Shown one piece after another: positions 44,139 to 54,200 of a stretch of DNA of 64,000 bases. The position numbers and the translations under genes are program-made. The notes under the pieces are model-generated. The model did no database searches. It saw only the letters and a program-made list of their open reading frames with translations, and was not told where the DNA came from. This stretch comes from Ruegeria marina (GTDB taxonomy: Bacteria > Pseudomonadota > Alphaproteobacteria > Rhodobacterales > Rhodobacteraceae). How positions within the stretch are numbered: the stretch's first letter is position 1; every line of letters begins with the position of its first letter. The stretch lies in the NCBI RefSeq assembly GCF_900101475.1, contig NZ_FMZV01000002.1:186001-250000 (forward strand), written 5' to 3'.

Positions 44139-47100
44139 TCAGTTCGACACGTAGCCCGCGACCACCTGCAACAGCTTGAACGCGGTCGCGGCGTCGTTCT
44201 CGACCACGGCCAGGAACTCTTCCTCGCCGATGCGCAGGCAGGTGATGTCGGTTTCGGCCACCATGCTCAGCGCGCGGGGCACCTTGCGGATCAGCCCCAA
44301 CTCACCCACCAGCCGCCCCGGACCGACCCTGGCGATCAGTTGATCCTCTTCGCCGTCGCGCGGCAGGTACAGCCCGGCCTCACCTTCGATTATCATGTAG
44401 GCGCCATCGGTCGGTTCGTCGTCCTTCAGGAACACGACCTCGCCCGCCTTGGCATTGTACCAACGCGCACCGAAAGCGAGCAGGCGAAGCTGCCGCCGGT
44501 CGAGACCGGAAAACAGCGGCGTCTGCTCCAGGGCGCGCAGCTTGCGAGTCAGGTCGGCCGAAGCGGCGCTGTCCTCTTCCTGCTGCTGCGGTACTTCTTC
44601 GGTCACGATCCGGCCCTGCTGCACTTCGATGAAAAGATCGAAAACAGCGGGATTCTGAAACGAATCGTTCAGATAGATCAAGGTCGTGTCCGGCAATAGT
44701 TCGCGCAGGTTGCGATAAACCGCGATCTGCGTTTGCATGTCGTAGCTGGCCAGAGCACGATCCATCACCAGAATATCCGGCCGTTTGATCGTCGCCCGGG
44801 TAAAGGCCAGAGGTTCGGCAAAGATCGCCGGAACGTTCTGCCCGCCAAGCGCCACCGGAATATCGTAGATCAACTCGATCACCAGCGGCCTTACGCCATG
44901 TTCGGCCAGGACATCGGCGATCAACTTGCGCAACTCGTCCGTACGCGACCCGCGAACTTCGCTCACCTTTCCGAAGAACGCGTTCTCCAGAACGTTCAAT
45001 CCCGGCGCGAAACTGTCCGGGTCCAACGGCGCGAACACATCGTCGAGGCTGTTCATCAGGGCTGCGGAATGGCTCCGGCGCAGTTCGAGAATGCGGGCCT
45101 TTACCTCGTCCGAGAACGCCGGGCCGATCTGGTCGGCCGATATCCGGAACGGCACCGCCAAGAGGCCGGCCAACTGCCCGTCATCCAGCGCCCGCGCCCC
45201 TTCGGCGCGTGTCTTTTCGACCAGGCTCAGGGCCGTTTCATAGGTGCGCGGCTCCAGGTTGAGCTTGCGGAACAACGGGTGATCGGTCCCGTCCAGACCA
45301 AAGATCTGGCGCAACATGTCGATCACGTCCTGGGTCAGGCTGACCAAAGGCTCGTCCAGCCCGATCTCGCGGATCTGGGCCAGGAAATCGGTCTGTCCGG
45401 CCAGTACCTCGGGGGTGAACGGCGAGCGCGGGGTGGCAAACAACAGGTTTTCGGCGACGGGCAGCGCCGGATTGTACTGTTCGGGATCGAAAAGATAGGC
45501 CTGCCCGCCGAGTCCGGCGCGCTCGACGGCGGCTTGCACCACCGGACGCAACGACACCAGTCGCGCCGCCAGATCCGGATGGTCCGCCTCGGAAAACACC
45601 TGCTCGGCACCACGCCGGTACAAGGTTGCGCCCGTCCCCAGACCTTCGACCAGTTTCAGCCACCAGTCGCGCAGCGCCGCCGGGTCCTGGAAACCGGCCA
45701 GCCCCGGCTCCAGCCAGTCGCTGTGATAGGGATCGGCGCTGTTTCCCGCGCGCAGCGTTTCAGCATGGAACTCCGGGTCGCCGCTGTCTTCCTGCGGCCG
45801 CACCCGCATCGGCATCATCACGTTGTCGCCAAAGCTGCCCTGGAACATGACCGGGCGGGATGTTGCAAGGCCGATGCGTGACGCGATCACCATCTGGTGC
45901 AGGTCCGATAGGTTGTGGTCGCCAATTCTCAGATTGCCGCTTGCGGGAAGCACCTCGCGCGTCAACAATTCAGACAGCGCCCGTCGGTCTTCCTCGCTGG
46001 ACGCGGCGATGCCGATCACCTTGCCGCCGGGCAGGGTCACGTCGAGATCGTCGAGCACCAGATTGCCGTCGCCATCGCGCACCGAGACATGGTCAAGCAC
46101 GATGTCGCCGGTCAGACGCGGGCGATCTTCGGGAAACCCCTTGAACTTTTCCTCGTCCAGCATGCCCTGGGGCGCGAACCGGTCCAGGATCACTTCCCAA
46201 CGCAACGACATGTCCTGTGTCTGGTTGTAATAGGCCAGCAATTCCTTCCACGGGCTGGACAGATCCTTGTAGGCTGCCAGCGCCGCAACCAGCGCCCCCA
46301 GCGAAACCTGCCCCTGCAAGACCAGAAAACCGCCGATCGAATAGAAGAAGAAAGGCGTCAGCTGACCGATGAAGTTGTTCACGAATTTCATGAAGAACTT
46401 CTTCTGGTAGATGTCGAAACGGATCAGGTAGAGCCGACCAAGCTGGTAACTGAGCATCGCCATCCGCCAGGGCCAACCCGCGTTCGACCTGAGGGTGGCA
46501 GCCCCGGCCGCGTTCTCGCCGATCTGCGCGGCGAGAACCCGAACCTCCTGGATGCGCTTCTTGTTGAGAAGGTTGATCTGGCGCTGCATCCGCGGAATCA
46601 GCCAGGCTTGCAGCGGGATCAGGGCAATGGCCGCCACTCCGAACCAGAAACTCTGCAGGAACAGGAACGACAGGATGGTGATCATCTGTCCTGCCTGCAG
46701 GACCGGCTGGCTGATCATGTCGCCCATCAGCCCGCCCATCGGCTCACTTTCGGCCGTGACCATCGACACCAGCTCGCCTTGGCTGACCCTTTCGAAATAG
46801 GGCTGCGGAAACCGCAGGATGCGCGAGATCAACAGATACCGGAAACGGCGCAGCATCCGTTCCGACATCACGCCCTTCATCGTGTTGATCTTCATCTTCA
46901 TCAACCCGTGCGCCAGAACCGCAATCAGGAATGCGGCACACAGGATGGCGAGATACGTGACCTGGTCGAAGGTAAAGCCCCACTTCTCGATGGTCGGGCT
47001 GGCAGCGCCGATCGCATCGTTGATGATTCGCTTGGGCAGTTCCAACGTCAGGTAAAGCAGCGGGAAAAGAGTGGAAGTCACCGCCAACAGGATCAACTGA

Positions 47101-47186
47101 TCGCGCCTGGAATTCTTCCAGATGAATTGGAACAAGGTGCGTTCGATGGCTCCGCCCCCCAGAAAGCGTCGCGAGACAATTGTCAC
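44139..47186 (-). CDS. Degenerate ABC transporter fused to a cyclic-nucleotide-binding domain
   Basis: Numbering counts from the furthest upstream GTG (47315). A six-helix ABC exporter membrane domain (about 60-365) leads into a nucleotide-binding domain whose motifs are lost. The Walker A position reads IGIAASSEEDRRAL (434-447, no GKS/T). The signature is LGGQN (823-827). Walker B is ILVMDRALASYD (848-859) with Arg for the catalytic Glu. The H-loop His is Asn (YLNDS). About 270 residues are inserted between Q-loop and signature (505-775). A cNMP-binding domain follows (925-1050; GELGLIRKVPRA keeps the Glu and Arg). I prefer GTG 47186 because relatives begin near ERTLFQFIWKNSRR. Function unknown. 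Confidence 0.8.
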   Translation of the reverse strand: MTIVSRRFLGGGAIERTLFQFIWKNSRRDQLILLAVTSTLFPLLYLTLELPKRIINDAIGAASPTIEKWGFTFDQVTYLAILCAAFLIAVLAHGLMKMKINTMKGVMSERMLRRFRYLLISRILRFPQPYFERVSQGELVSMVTAESEPMGGLMGDMISQPVLQAGQMITILSFLFLQSFWFGVAAIALIPLQAWLIPRMQRQINLLNKKRIQEVRVLAAQIGENAAGAATLRSNAGWPWRMAMLSYQLGRLYLIRFDIYQKKFFMKFVNNFIGQLTPFFFYSIGGFLVLQGQVSLGALVAALAAYKDLSSPWKELLAYYNQTQDMSLRWEVILDRFAPQGMLDEEKFKGFPEDRPRLTGDIVLDHVSVRDGDGNLVLDDLDVTLPGGKVIGIAASSEEDRRALSELLTREVLPASGNLRIGDHNLSDLHQMVIASRIGLATSRPVMFQGSFGDNVMMPMRVRPQEDSGDPEFHAETLRAGNSADPYHSDWLEPGLAGFQDPAALRDWWLKLVEGLGTGATLYRRGAEQVFSEADHPDLAARLVSLRPVVQAAVERAGLGGQAYLFDPEQYNPALPVAENLLFATPRSPFTPEVLAGQTDFLAQIREIGLDEPLVSLTQDVIDMLRQIFGLDGTDHPLFRKLNLEPRTYETALSLVEKTRAEGARALDDGQLAGLLAVPFRISADQIGPAFSDEVKARILELRRSHSAALMNSLDDVFAPLDPDSFAPGLNVLENAFFGKVSEVRGSRTDELRKLIADVLAEHGVRPLVIELIYDIPVALGGQNVPAIFAEPLAFTRATIKRPDILVMDRALASYDMQTQIAVYRNLRELLPDTTLIYLNDSFQNPAVFDLFIEVQQGRIVTEEVPQQQEEDSAASADLTRKLRALEQTPLFSGLDRRQLRLLAFGARWYNAKAGEVVFLKDDEPTDGAYMIIEGEAGLYLPRDGEEDQLIARVGPGRLVGELGLIRKVPRALSMVAETDITCLRIGEEEFLAVVENDAATAFKLLQVVAGYVSN

Positions 47187-47348
47187 GGCAGGGACAGGCC
47201 ACTGCAAATTTCGTCCAAAGTTAACGCGCAAGGTGGCCTGTACGCAACGGAATTGCTGCGGGATAATCAGCCGGCCATTAAAACTGAAAGGAGAGTGAAC
47301 CAGTTCATTTTGCACCTCGCCGAGAATAGGCTACTCTGGCCTCAGGGG

Positions 47349-47759
47349 ATGAAAACGGAGGAGATCCTGTTGCCAGCAACTATCGGCACAGTACTGATTT
47401 TGCTTTGCCTGTTTCAAGTAAAGCACATGCTTGCGGATTTCTTCCTCCAGACGCCGAGGATGCTTTCCGGGCGCTGCAAATACTGGCATCTCGGGCGCGC
47501 GCAACACGCCGGGGTTCATGCTGCCGGATCGGTTGTCGTGTTCCTGCTGGCCGGGTCGCCACTGGTTTTCATTCTGGTGTCCGTCGCCCTGGAATGGCTG
47601 GTGCATTTCAACATCGACTATGGCAAGGCCTTCTATTCCGATCAAAAGGAGCTCCAACCCAACCAGGCGAAGTACTGGTACGCGATGGGCTTCGACCAGT
47701 TCCTGCATCAGCTCACCTATCTCGCGATGACCTGGGCCTGGGTTTCCTTCGCCTTTTGA
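47349..47759 (+). CDS. DUF3307 membrane protein
   Basis: This is a 136-residue integral membrane protein with four likely helices. TVLILLCLFQVKHMLADFFL then QTPRM and VSVALEWLVHFNIDYGK give the His/Asp-rich DUF3307 pattern, and HQLTYLAMTWAWVSFAF ends it. ATG 47349 gives MKTEEILLPATIG. A TTG at 47370 has a better ribosome site (GGAGGAG), so the first seven residues are uncertain. It is divergent from the ABC-like gene and ends one base before the convergent amidohydrolase. Function unknown. Confidence 0.78.
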   Translation: MKTEEILLPATIGTVLILLCLFQVKHMLADFFLQTPRMLSGRCKYWHLGRAQHAGVHAAGSVVVFLLAGSPLVFILVSVALEWLVHFNIDYGKAFYSDQKELQPNQAKYWYAMGFDQFLHQLTYLAMTWAWVSFAF

Positions 47760-48893
47760 TCAGGCGGCGCCCGCGCCTCCCAGGGCCAGATTGCACCAGA
47801 ACGCCACGCCGTGCGGCATCGCGGCATCGTTGAAATCGTAGCCCGGATTGTGCAGCGGCATGGCCTGTGCGCCTTCGGTCCCGTTGCCCATCAGGATGAA
47901 GGCCCCCGGACGGTGCAGCAGGAATTCGGCGAAGTCTTCCGAGAACCCGACCCGGCCATACGCTCGGTTCACCTGTGCGCCCAGGGCCGCGGCATCGGCT
48001 GCGCGCCGCGTGCACTGCGGGTCGTTGACCAGCGGCCGGAAAGATGTCGAGTAACTCAGGCTGGCCTCTGCGCCCTGCGCGGCGGCAACCCCTTGCACGA
48101 TCTCGCGCATGCGCGTTTCCATCCGCGTCGATACCAGTTCGGAAAAGCCCCGGCAATCGCCGGTGATCTGCACCCTGCCCGCCAGGACATTTCGCGCGCC
48201 ATCCGTCTCGAAGCCGGTGACCGAGACCACCGCGTGTTCACCGGCGGGCACCGCCCGCGAAACGATGGTCTGCAACTGCATGACCAGCCCCGCGCCCGCG
48301 ACGATGGCGTCGACGCCGGATTCGGGCATCGAGGAGTGTCCGCCACGTCCGGTCAGATGGATCTCGAAATTGTCCTCGAACGCGCAGAAGGGACCTTCCT
48401 GAATGCCGAACCGCCCCAGTTCGAGGCCCGGCATGTTGTGCAAACCGTAAATCTCGGACATTGGAAAACGCTCGAACAGCCCGTCGGCGATCATCGCTGC
48501 CGCGCCGTTGCCGTTCTCCTCGTCCGGCTGAAACAGGAAATGCACCGTACGGTCGAGACGTGTATCGCTGGCCAGTTTAAGCGCTGCGGCCAACAACATG
48601 GTCGAATGCCCGTCATGCCCGCAGCCGTGAAACCGCCCGTCATCGCGCGATCGGTGGGAAAATGTATTTGCTTCGACGATCGGCAGCGCATCCATGTCGG
48701 CGCGCAGGCCGATGGCCTGCCCCCCCCGATGCAGCGTTGCGACCACGCCGGCACCGCCTACGTCCCGCGCCACCTCCAGTCCCGCGCGTTCAAGAACATC
48801 GGCGATACGTCCGGCGGTGCGCGTCACCTCGAACCCGGTTTCGGGATGGGCATGCAGGTCACGGCGGAAGGCGACGGGATCGAAATCAATCAT
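47760..48893 (-). CDS. M20D amidohydrolase (hippurate/N-acyl-amino-acid hydrolase type)
   Basis: This is a 377-residue di-metal amidohydrolase: DLHAHPETGFEV, LRADMDALPI, FHGCGHDGHSTMLL, QPDEENGNGAAAMI and YGLHNMPGLELG carry the metal ligands. GRGGHSSMPESGVDAI starts the dimerisation lid, and MPLHNPGYDFND ends the active site. It releases amino acids from N-acyl or amide conjugates; the substrate is unknown. ATG 48893 overlaps the lyase gene stop by eight bases, so the two are one transcript. Confidence 0.9.
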   Translation of the reverse strand: MIDFDPVAFRRDLHAHPETGFEVTRTAGRIADVLERAGLEVARDVGGAGVVATLHRGGQAIGLRADMDALPIVEANTFSHRSRDDGRFHGCGHDGHSTMLLAAALKLASDTRLDRTVHFLFQPDEENGNGAAAMIADGLFERFPMSEIYGLHNMPGLELGRFGIQEGPFCAFEDNFEIHLTGRGGHSSMPESGVDAIVAGAGLVMQLQTIVSRAVPAGEHAVVSVTGFETDGARNVLAGRVQITGDCRGFSELVSTRMETRMREIVQGVAAAQGAEASLSYSTSFRPLVNDPQCTRRAADAAALGAQVNRAYGRVGFSEDFAEFLLHRPGAFILMGNGTEGAQAMPLHNPGYDFNDAAMPHGVAFWCNLALGGAGAA

Positions 48894-49902
48894 TGGCAAC
48901 GGCGCCTTCGGACAGGATGACCAGAGGATTTGCCGGAGGCGCGTCTTCCGCCAGCAAGGCCGCGAGCCCGGCCGCGCCCGAGGGCGAGGTGCGATGGCCC
49001 GCCTGCACGGATTTGTCCGCCGCGGCAGCGGCCGCCGCGTCTGAAACCGTGACGAACCGGTCGGCCGTATGGCGGAGAATGTCGAATGCCAGCATCGACG
49101 GCACCTTGCAATCCAGCCGCCCCATGATCGATTCCGGCCCCGTGACCGTCACCACCCGACCGGCGGCGACCGATGCCTTCAGACAGGGGGCCGCGTCCGG
49201 CTCGACCACCACGATTTCCGGCTGGACCGTCCAGTCGCGCCGGATCATCCCGGCGATGGCCGCTGCCAGCCCGCCAACGCCAGCCTGCAAGTAAACATGG
49301 CTGGGCCAGTTGCTGTTCGCGGCAAAGCTGTCCCGCATTTCGCCGGCAATCACGGTATACCCTTCCATCACCAGCCGCGGCGGTTCGGTGTAGCCGGGCC
49401 ATGACCCGTCGGCGAGATGCAGGGCGCCGGTGGTTTCCGCATCTGCAATGGCGGCGGCGACCGCTTCGTCGTAAACCGCCCCGGAACGGACCACCTCGGC
49501 CCCTTTGCCGCGAAGACGCGCCGCAAAACTTTCAGGAACCGTCGCCGCCAGATGGATGCGCGCCCGGGCGCCGAACAGGCGCGCGCCCGCCGCAACCGCC
49601 ATACCGTGATTTCCGGCACTTGCGCAGACGAATGTCAGATCCGATGCGCGTGACCGGACGGCATCCGTGATCAGTTCCGCCGGCTCGTCGCAGCCCAGAT
49701 GACGGGCCACCAGCCGGGCAACCGCGTAAACGCCGCCCAATGCCTTGAACGCGCCAAGGCCCATGCGCCGGCTTTCATCCTTGACCCACAGGTCCCGCCC
49801 GCCGATACGCGCACGCGTCAAAGGCGTCGCGACATAGGCCGGACAAACCGAGAGAAATCGAAGGGGTTCAGCGGGATCGAGGGGAAAATCAGCGTTTTTC
49901 AT
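48886..49902 (-). CDS. PLP-dependent lyase, diaminopropionate ammonia-lyase-like
   Basis: This 338-residue fold-II PLP enzyme has the PLP Lys53 in DESRRMGLGAFKALGG. The phosphate-side loop FVCASAGNHGMAVAAGARLF and the glycine loop LQAGVGGLAAAIAG are both kept. The end, HRTSPSGAAGLAALL with LVILSEGA, is typical of DpaL/threonine-deaminase relatives. It would eliminate ammonia from a diamino or hydroxy amino acid. It sits upstream of an M20 hydrolase and is divergent from an Lrp regulator, so it probably degrades an amino acid released by that hydrolase. Confidence 0.87.
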   Translation of the reverse strand: MKNADFPLDPAEPLRFLSVCPAYVATPLTRARIGGRDLWVKDESRRMGLGAFKALGGVYAVARLVARHLGCDEPAELITDAVRSRASDLTFVCASAGNHGMAVAAGARLFGARARIHLAATVPESFAARLRGKGAEVVRSGAVYDEAVAAAIADAETTGALHLADGSWPGYTEPPRLVMEGYTVIAGEMRDSFAANSNWPSHVYLQAGVGGLAAAIAGMIRRDWTVQPEIVVVEPDAAPCLKASVAAGRVVTVTGPESIMGRLDCKVPSMLAFDILRHTADRFVTVSDAAAAAAADKSVQAGHRTSPSGAAGLAALLAEDAPPANPLVILSEGAVAND

Positions 49903-49990
49903 GTCTGGAGTCTACCGCACCCGAGTGATTGTATTTGGTCAATATTGACCGTATCTTCGGGAAAATTTCTCACAATTCAACAAAAGTCCG

Positions 49991-50452
49991 ATGGATTCAA
50001 TAGACGCCAAGATCCTTTCCCTCTTGCAACGCGACTGCCGGCTTGGGCTGGAGACCCTGGCGGCGGCCACTGGCCTTTCGGTGGCCTCGGTACAACGGCG
50101 GCTAAAGTCCCTCCGGGCTCAAAAGGTGATCGAAGCCGAGGTGGCGGTGCTTGATCCCGCCAAAGTGGGACAGTCGATGGGGTTCGTCGTGATGGTCGAA
50201 CTTGAACGCGAAAGGCTGGACCAGATCGACGCCTTCGTCCGCCGCGCGCAGGCCGAGCCGAAGGTGCAACAATGCTACTACGTAACCGGCGAAGCCGATT
50301 TCTGCCTGATCTGCACCGCAGCGGACATGGAGGATTTCGAAGACCTGACCAAACGGCTGTTTTTCGAGGATTCCAACGTGCGGCGCTTCCGGACATCGGT
50401 GGTAATGGCGCGCCGCAAGGTCGGGCTTGAGGTTCCGGTCGGTTCAGGATGA
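49991..50452 (+). CDS. Lrp/AsnC-family regulator (lyase side)
   Basis: This is a 153-residue feast/famine regulator. The N-terminal HTH reads MDSIDAKILSLLQRDCRLGL with LSVASVQRRLKSLRAQKVIE. The RAM ligand domain has GFVVMVELERERLDQIDAFV and QQCYYVTGEADFCLICTAAD. It is divergent from the PLP lyase/M20 pair across 88 bases and probably controls it in response to the amino acid substrate. Confidence 0.9.
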   Translation: MDSIDAKILSLLQRDCRLGLETLAAATGLSVASVQRRLKSLRAQKVIEAEVAVLDPAKVGQSMGFVVMVELERERLDQIDAFVRRAQAEPKVQQCYYVTGEADFCLICTAADMEDFEDLTKRLFFEDSNVRRFRTSVVMARRKVGLEVPVGSG

Positions 50453-50613
50453 ATGGCGCCGCGCCGCCGAAGATCCGCTCGACGCATGCCTCCTTATCGT
50501 CATGCGGGCCGCATAAGAACCACGTCCAGCCGGTCAGGTCAAACCGCCCGTAACCGTGCCCGGCGCCACTCCCTCGCAGAGCATTTCGACCGGGCGTTGC
50601 CAACTATGGCCCG

Positions 50614-51072
50614 TCATAACGAGACCGGCCTGTTCCGCTTGATGGTTCGCAATACCACATTCGTTTGCGCGCTGGCGACCGCGGGCATGCGAAACAGAAA
50701 CCGCTCCAGAAATGTGTTGTAGGCGGCCAGATCCTTGCACAGGACCCGCAGGTGATAATCCGCCTGTCCGGTGGTTGCGTAACAGTCCTGCACTTCGACA
50801 CAGCCGTCAATCGCCCGGATGAATTCGACGATGCGGTCGGGGTCGTGACGCGTCAGGTGGACATGCACGATCGCCTCGAAACCAAGCCCCATCTCGGCGG
50901 GATTGACGACCGCACCATAGCGTTCGATCACGCCCGCCTCCTCCAGCGCACGCACCCGCCGCCACAATGCGGATGCGGACATACCCACCGCATCAGCCAG
51001 TTCAGCATTCGAGATTCGGCAGTCCTGCTGCAACAGCGTCAGGATTCGTCGGTCCCGGTCATCCAGCTCCAT
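50614..51072 (-). CDS. Lrp/AsnC-family regulator (oxidoreductase side)
   Basis: This is a 152-residue Lrp protein: MELDDRDRRILTLLQQDCRI, then GMSASALWRRVRALEEAGVI and the ligand domain VQDCYATTGQADYHLRVLCK. ATG 51072 follows AAGGGA. It is divergent from the indolepyruvate oxidoreductase gene across 140 AT-rich bases and is the likely regulator of it. The 160 bases between this gene and the other Lrp gene hold nothing recognisable. Confidence 0.9.
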   Translation of the reverse strand: MELDDRDRRILTLLQQDCRISNAELADAVGMSASALWRRVRALEEAGVIERYGAVVNPAEMGLGFEAIVHVHLTRHDPDRIVEFIRAIDGCVEVQDCYATTGQADYHLRVLCKDLAAYNTFLERFLFRMPAVASAQTNVVLRTIKRNRPVSL

Positions 51073-51212
51073 AATTGGCAAATCCCTTCACTTTCCCAGC
51101 CAAATTTGAAAAAATCCTTCGATAATCGGCGTATTTCTTATCCCAATTGGCGTAATTTTCCAATGCTTTCGGATTATCCTTTCCAATACAACAGATGTTT
51201 TCAGGACACCGC

Positions 51213-54200
51213 ATGACCCATCCCGCCCCCGCCCTGCGCAGCTATGCGCTCGAGGATCGCTATGACCAGACCACCGGCCGCGTGTTCCTGACCGGCACGC
51301 AGGCTTTGGTCCGGATCATGATGGACCAGGCCCGCCGCGACCGCGCCGCCGGACTGAATACCGCCGGATTCGTGTCCGGCTACCGCGGCTCACCGCTTGG
51401 CGGGCTGGACCTTGAGATGTGGCGCGCCGGTGCGCGGCTGGAACAGGACCGCATCAGTTTCATGCCCGCAGTGAACGAGGATCTCGGCGCCACGGCCGTG
51501 CTGGGCGCGCAACAGGCGGTGCTCGACCCGGATTGCCAGTACGAAGGCATCTTCTCGATGTGGTACGGAAAGGGGCCGGGCGTGGACCGGTCCGGCGACG
51601 CGCTGAAACACGGCAACGCCTATGGCAGCGCGCCCAAGGGTGGCGTGCTGGTGGTTGCGGGCGACGATCACGGTTGCGTCTCCAGCTCCATGCCGCACCA
51701 GTCCGACGTGGCCTTCATGGCGTGGTTCATGCCGACGCTGAACCCGGCTTCGGTCGCGGAATACCTGGAATTCGGCGAATACGGCCTGGCACTGTCACGG
51801 TTTTCCGGCACCTGGGTCGGGTTCAAGGCGATCAGTGAAACGGTGGAAAGCGGCCGCTCGGTCGAGCTGCGCCCGGACAGGCAGTTCACCCTGCCGCAGA
51901 TCGACCTGCCCGCGGGTGGCCTGCATGTGCGCCGCGCCGACCTGCCCAGCCCCGAAATCGAGACCCGCATCCAGGCCAAGCTGCGCGCCGTGCGCGCCTT
52001 TGCCGAGGAAAACCCGATCGACCGGCGCATCTACGACATCCCCAACGCCCGCTTCGGTTTCGTCACCACCGGCAAGGGGCATCTCGACCTGATGGAGGCG
52101 CTGCGCCTTCTGGGGCTGGACGAAGACAAGTGCCGCGACCTCGGGATCGACATCTACAAGGTCGGCATGGTCTGGCCACTGGCCCGACGCAACGCGCTGC
52201 GCTTCGTGCGCGGCAAGCAGGAGGTGCTGGTCGTCGAAGAGAAACGCGGCATCATCGAGAGCCAGTTCAAGGAGTATTTCTACGACTGGCCCGGCGACAA
52301 GCCGTACCGGATGGTCGGCAAATACGACGAACACGGCGAACCGCTGATTCCCTGGACCGGCGAGCTGAGCCCGCTGATGCTGGCCCCCGTGGTGGCCCAG
52401 CGCCTGCATGAATTCTTCCCCGAGGAGAACCTGCCCGCCCGTGCCCGCGCGCTGACCGAAACGCCGCCGCCCGTGATCGCGGTGCCGGGCGCCACCCGCA
52501 CCCCCTATTTCTGTTCGGGCTGCCCGCACAATACCTCGACCAAGGTTCCCCAAGGCTCGCGCGCCAACAGCGGCATAGGCTGTCACGTCATGGCCAGCTG
52601 GATGAACCGTGACACCGATGGCTATGCCCAGATGGGCGGCGAAGGGGTACCGCATGTGGTGGCCAGCAAATTCAACGGCGGCAAGCATGTGTTCCAGAAT
52701 CTCGGCGAGGGCACCTGGTATCATTCCGGTTCGCTGGCGATCCGGCAGGCGGTCGCGGCGGGCACCAATATCACCTACAAGATCCTCTACAACGACGCGG
52801 TGGCGATGACCGGCGGCCAGCCGGTCGACGGGCCGGTCAGCGTCTCGGGCATCGCCCAGACCTGCCGCGCCGAAGGCGTGGACCGCATCGCGCTGGTCTC
52901 GGACGACATCTCGAAGTTCGACCGCTCCGCGTTCCCCGCCGGCACCACTTTCCACGATCGGGCCGAGCTGATGCCGGTGCAGCGCGAGCTGCGCGAGATC
53001 AAGGGTGTCACGGTACTGATCTACGAACAGACCTGCGCCACCGAGAAACGCCGCCGCCGCAAGCGTGGCAAGATGGAAGACCCCAACCGCTTCGCCTGGA
53101 TCAACGACCTGGTATGCGAGGGCTGTGGCGACTGTTCGGTCGAGTCCAATTGCCTGAGCGTCGAGCCGCGCGAGACCCCGCTGGGCCGCAAGCGCAAGAT
53201 CAACCTGAGCTCCTGCAACAAGGATTTCTCCTGCCTCAACGGGTTCTGCCCCAGCTTCGTGACCGTCGAAGGGGTGACACGCCGCAAGAAGGCGGTCACA
53301 CTGGACCTGAACCAGCTGGAAAACGGCCTGCCCGCTCCGCGCCTGCCGGCCCTGGCGGACCCGTTCGACCTGCTCGTGACGGGCGTCGGCGGCACCGGAG
53401 TCGTCACCGTGGGCGCTCTGATCACCATGGCCGCCCATCTCGAAGGGCTGGGCGCCTCGGTACTGGATTTCACCGGTTTCGCGCAGAAATTCGGCACGGT
53501 GCTCAGCTACATCCGGCTGGGCGCCAGCCCGGATGCGCTGCATCAGGTGCGCATCGACACCGGCGCGGCGGATGCGGTGATCGGCTGCGACATGGTGGTC
53601 AGTTCGGCGCCCAAGGCCTCGGCCCATTACCGGGCCGGCACACGGGTGGTGCTGAACCGGGCCGAGATGCCCACCGGCGACCTGGTGCTGCGGCGCGATG
53701 CCCAGTTGAACGTCGGGGCCCGCGAAGCCGCGATCCGCGCAGTTGTGGGCGCGGAGAACGTCGATGGTTTCAATGCCAACGATGCTGCCGAAACCCTGCT
53801 CGGGGATGCGGTCTTCGCCAATGTCATGATGCTGGGATATGCCTGGCAGCAAGGGTTGGTTCCGGTCAGCCAGACCGCGCTGGGACAGGCGATCCTGCTC
53901 AATGGCGTGGCGGTGGAGAAGAACCGTCTGGCCTTTGCCGTGGGGCGCGTGATGGCCACGGATCCGGTGCGACTGGAGGGCTACCGCGATACGAAATCCC
54001 GGGAAGAGACTTATGATCAGATGGTGGCGCGCCGCGCCGCGTTCCTGACCGAATATCAGGATGCAGCCTATGCGGATCGCTACAGAAAACAGCTGGCAAG
54101 CTTTCGCGCGGCAATGCCACAGGCGAGCGACGAAATCCTGCGGACTGCCGCGCGCAACCTGTTCAAGCTCATGGCCTACAAGGATGAATTCGAAGTGGCC

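Noticed and set aside
45915-47348. Plus-strand extension upstream of the DUF3307 gene
   Set aside because: Lies antisense to the ABC-like gene; the DUF3307 domain begins only after 47349.
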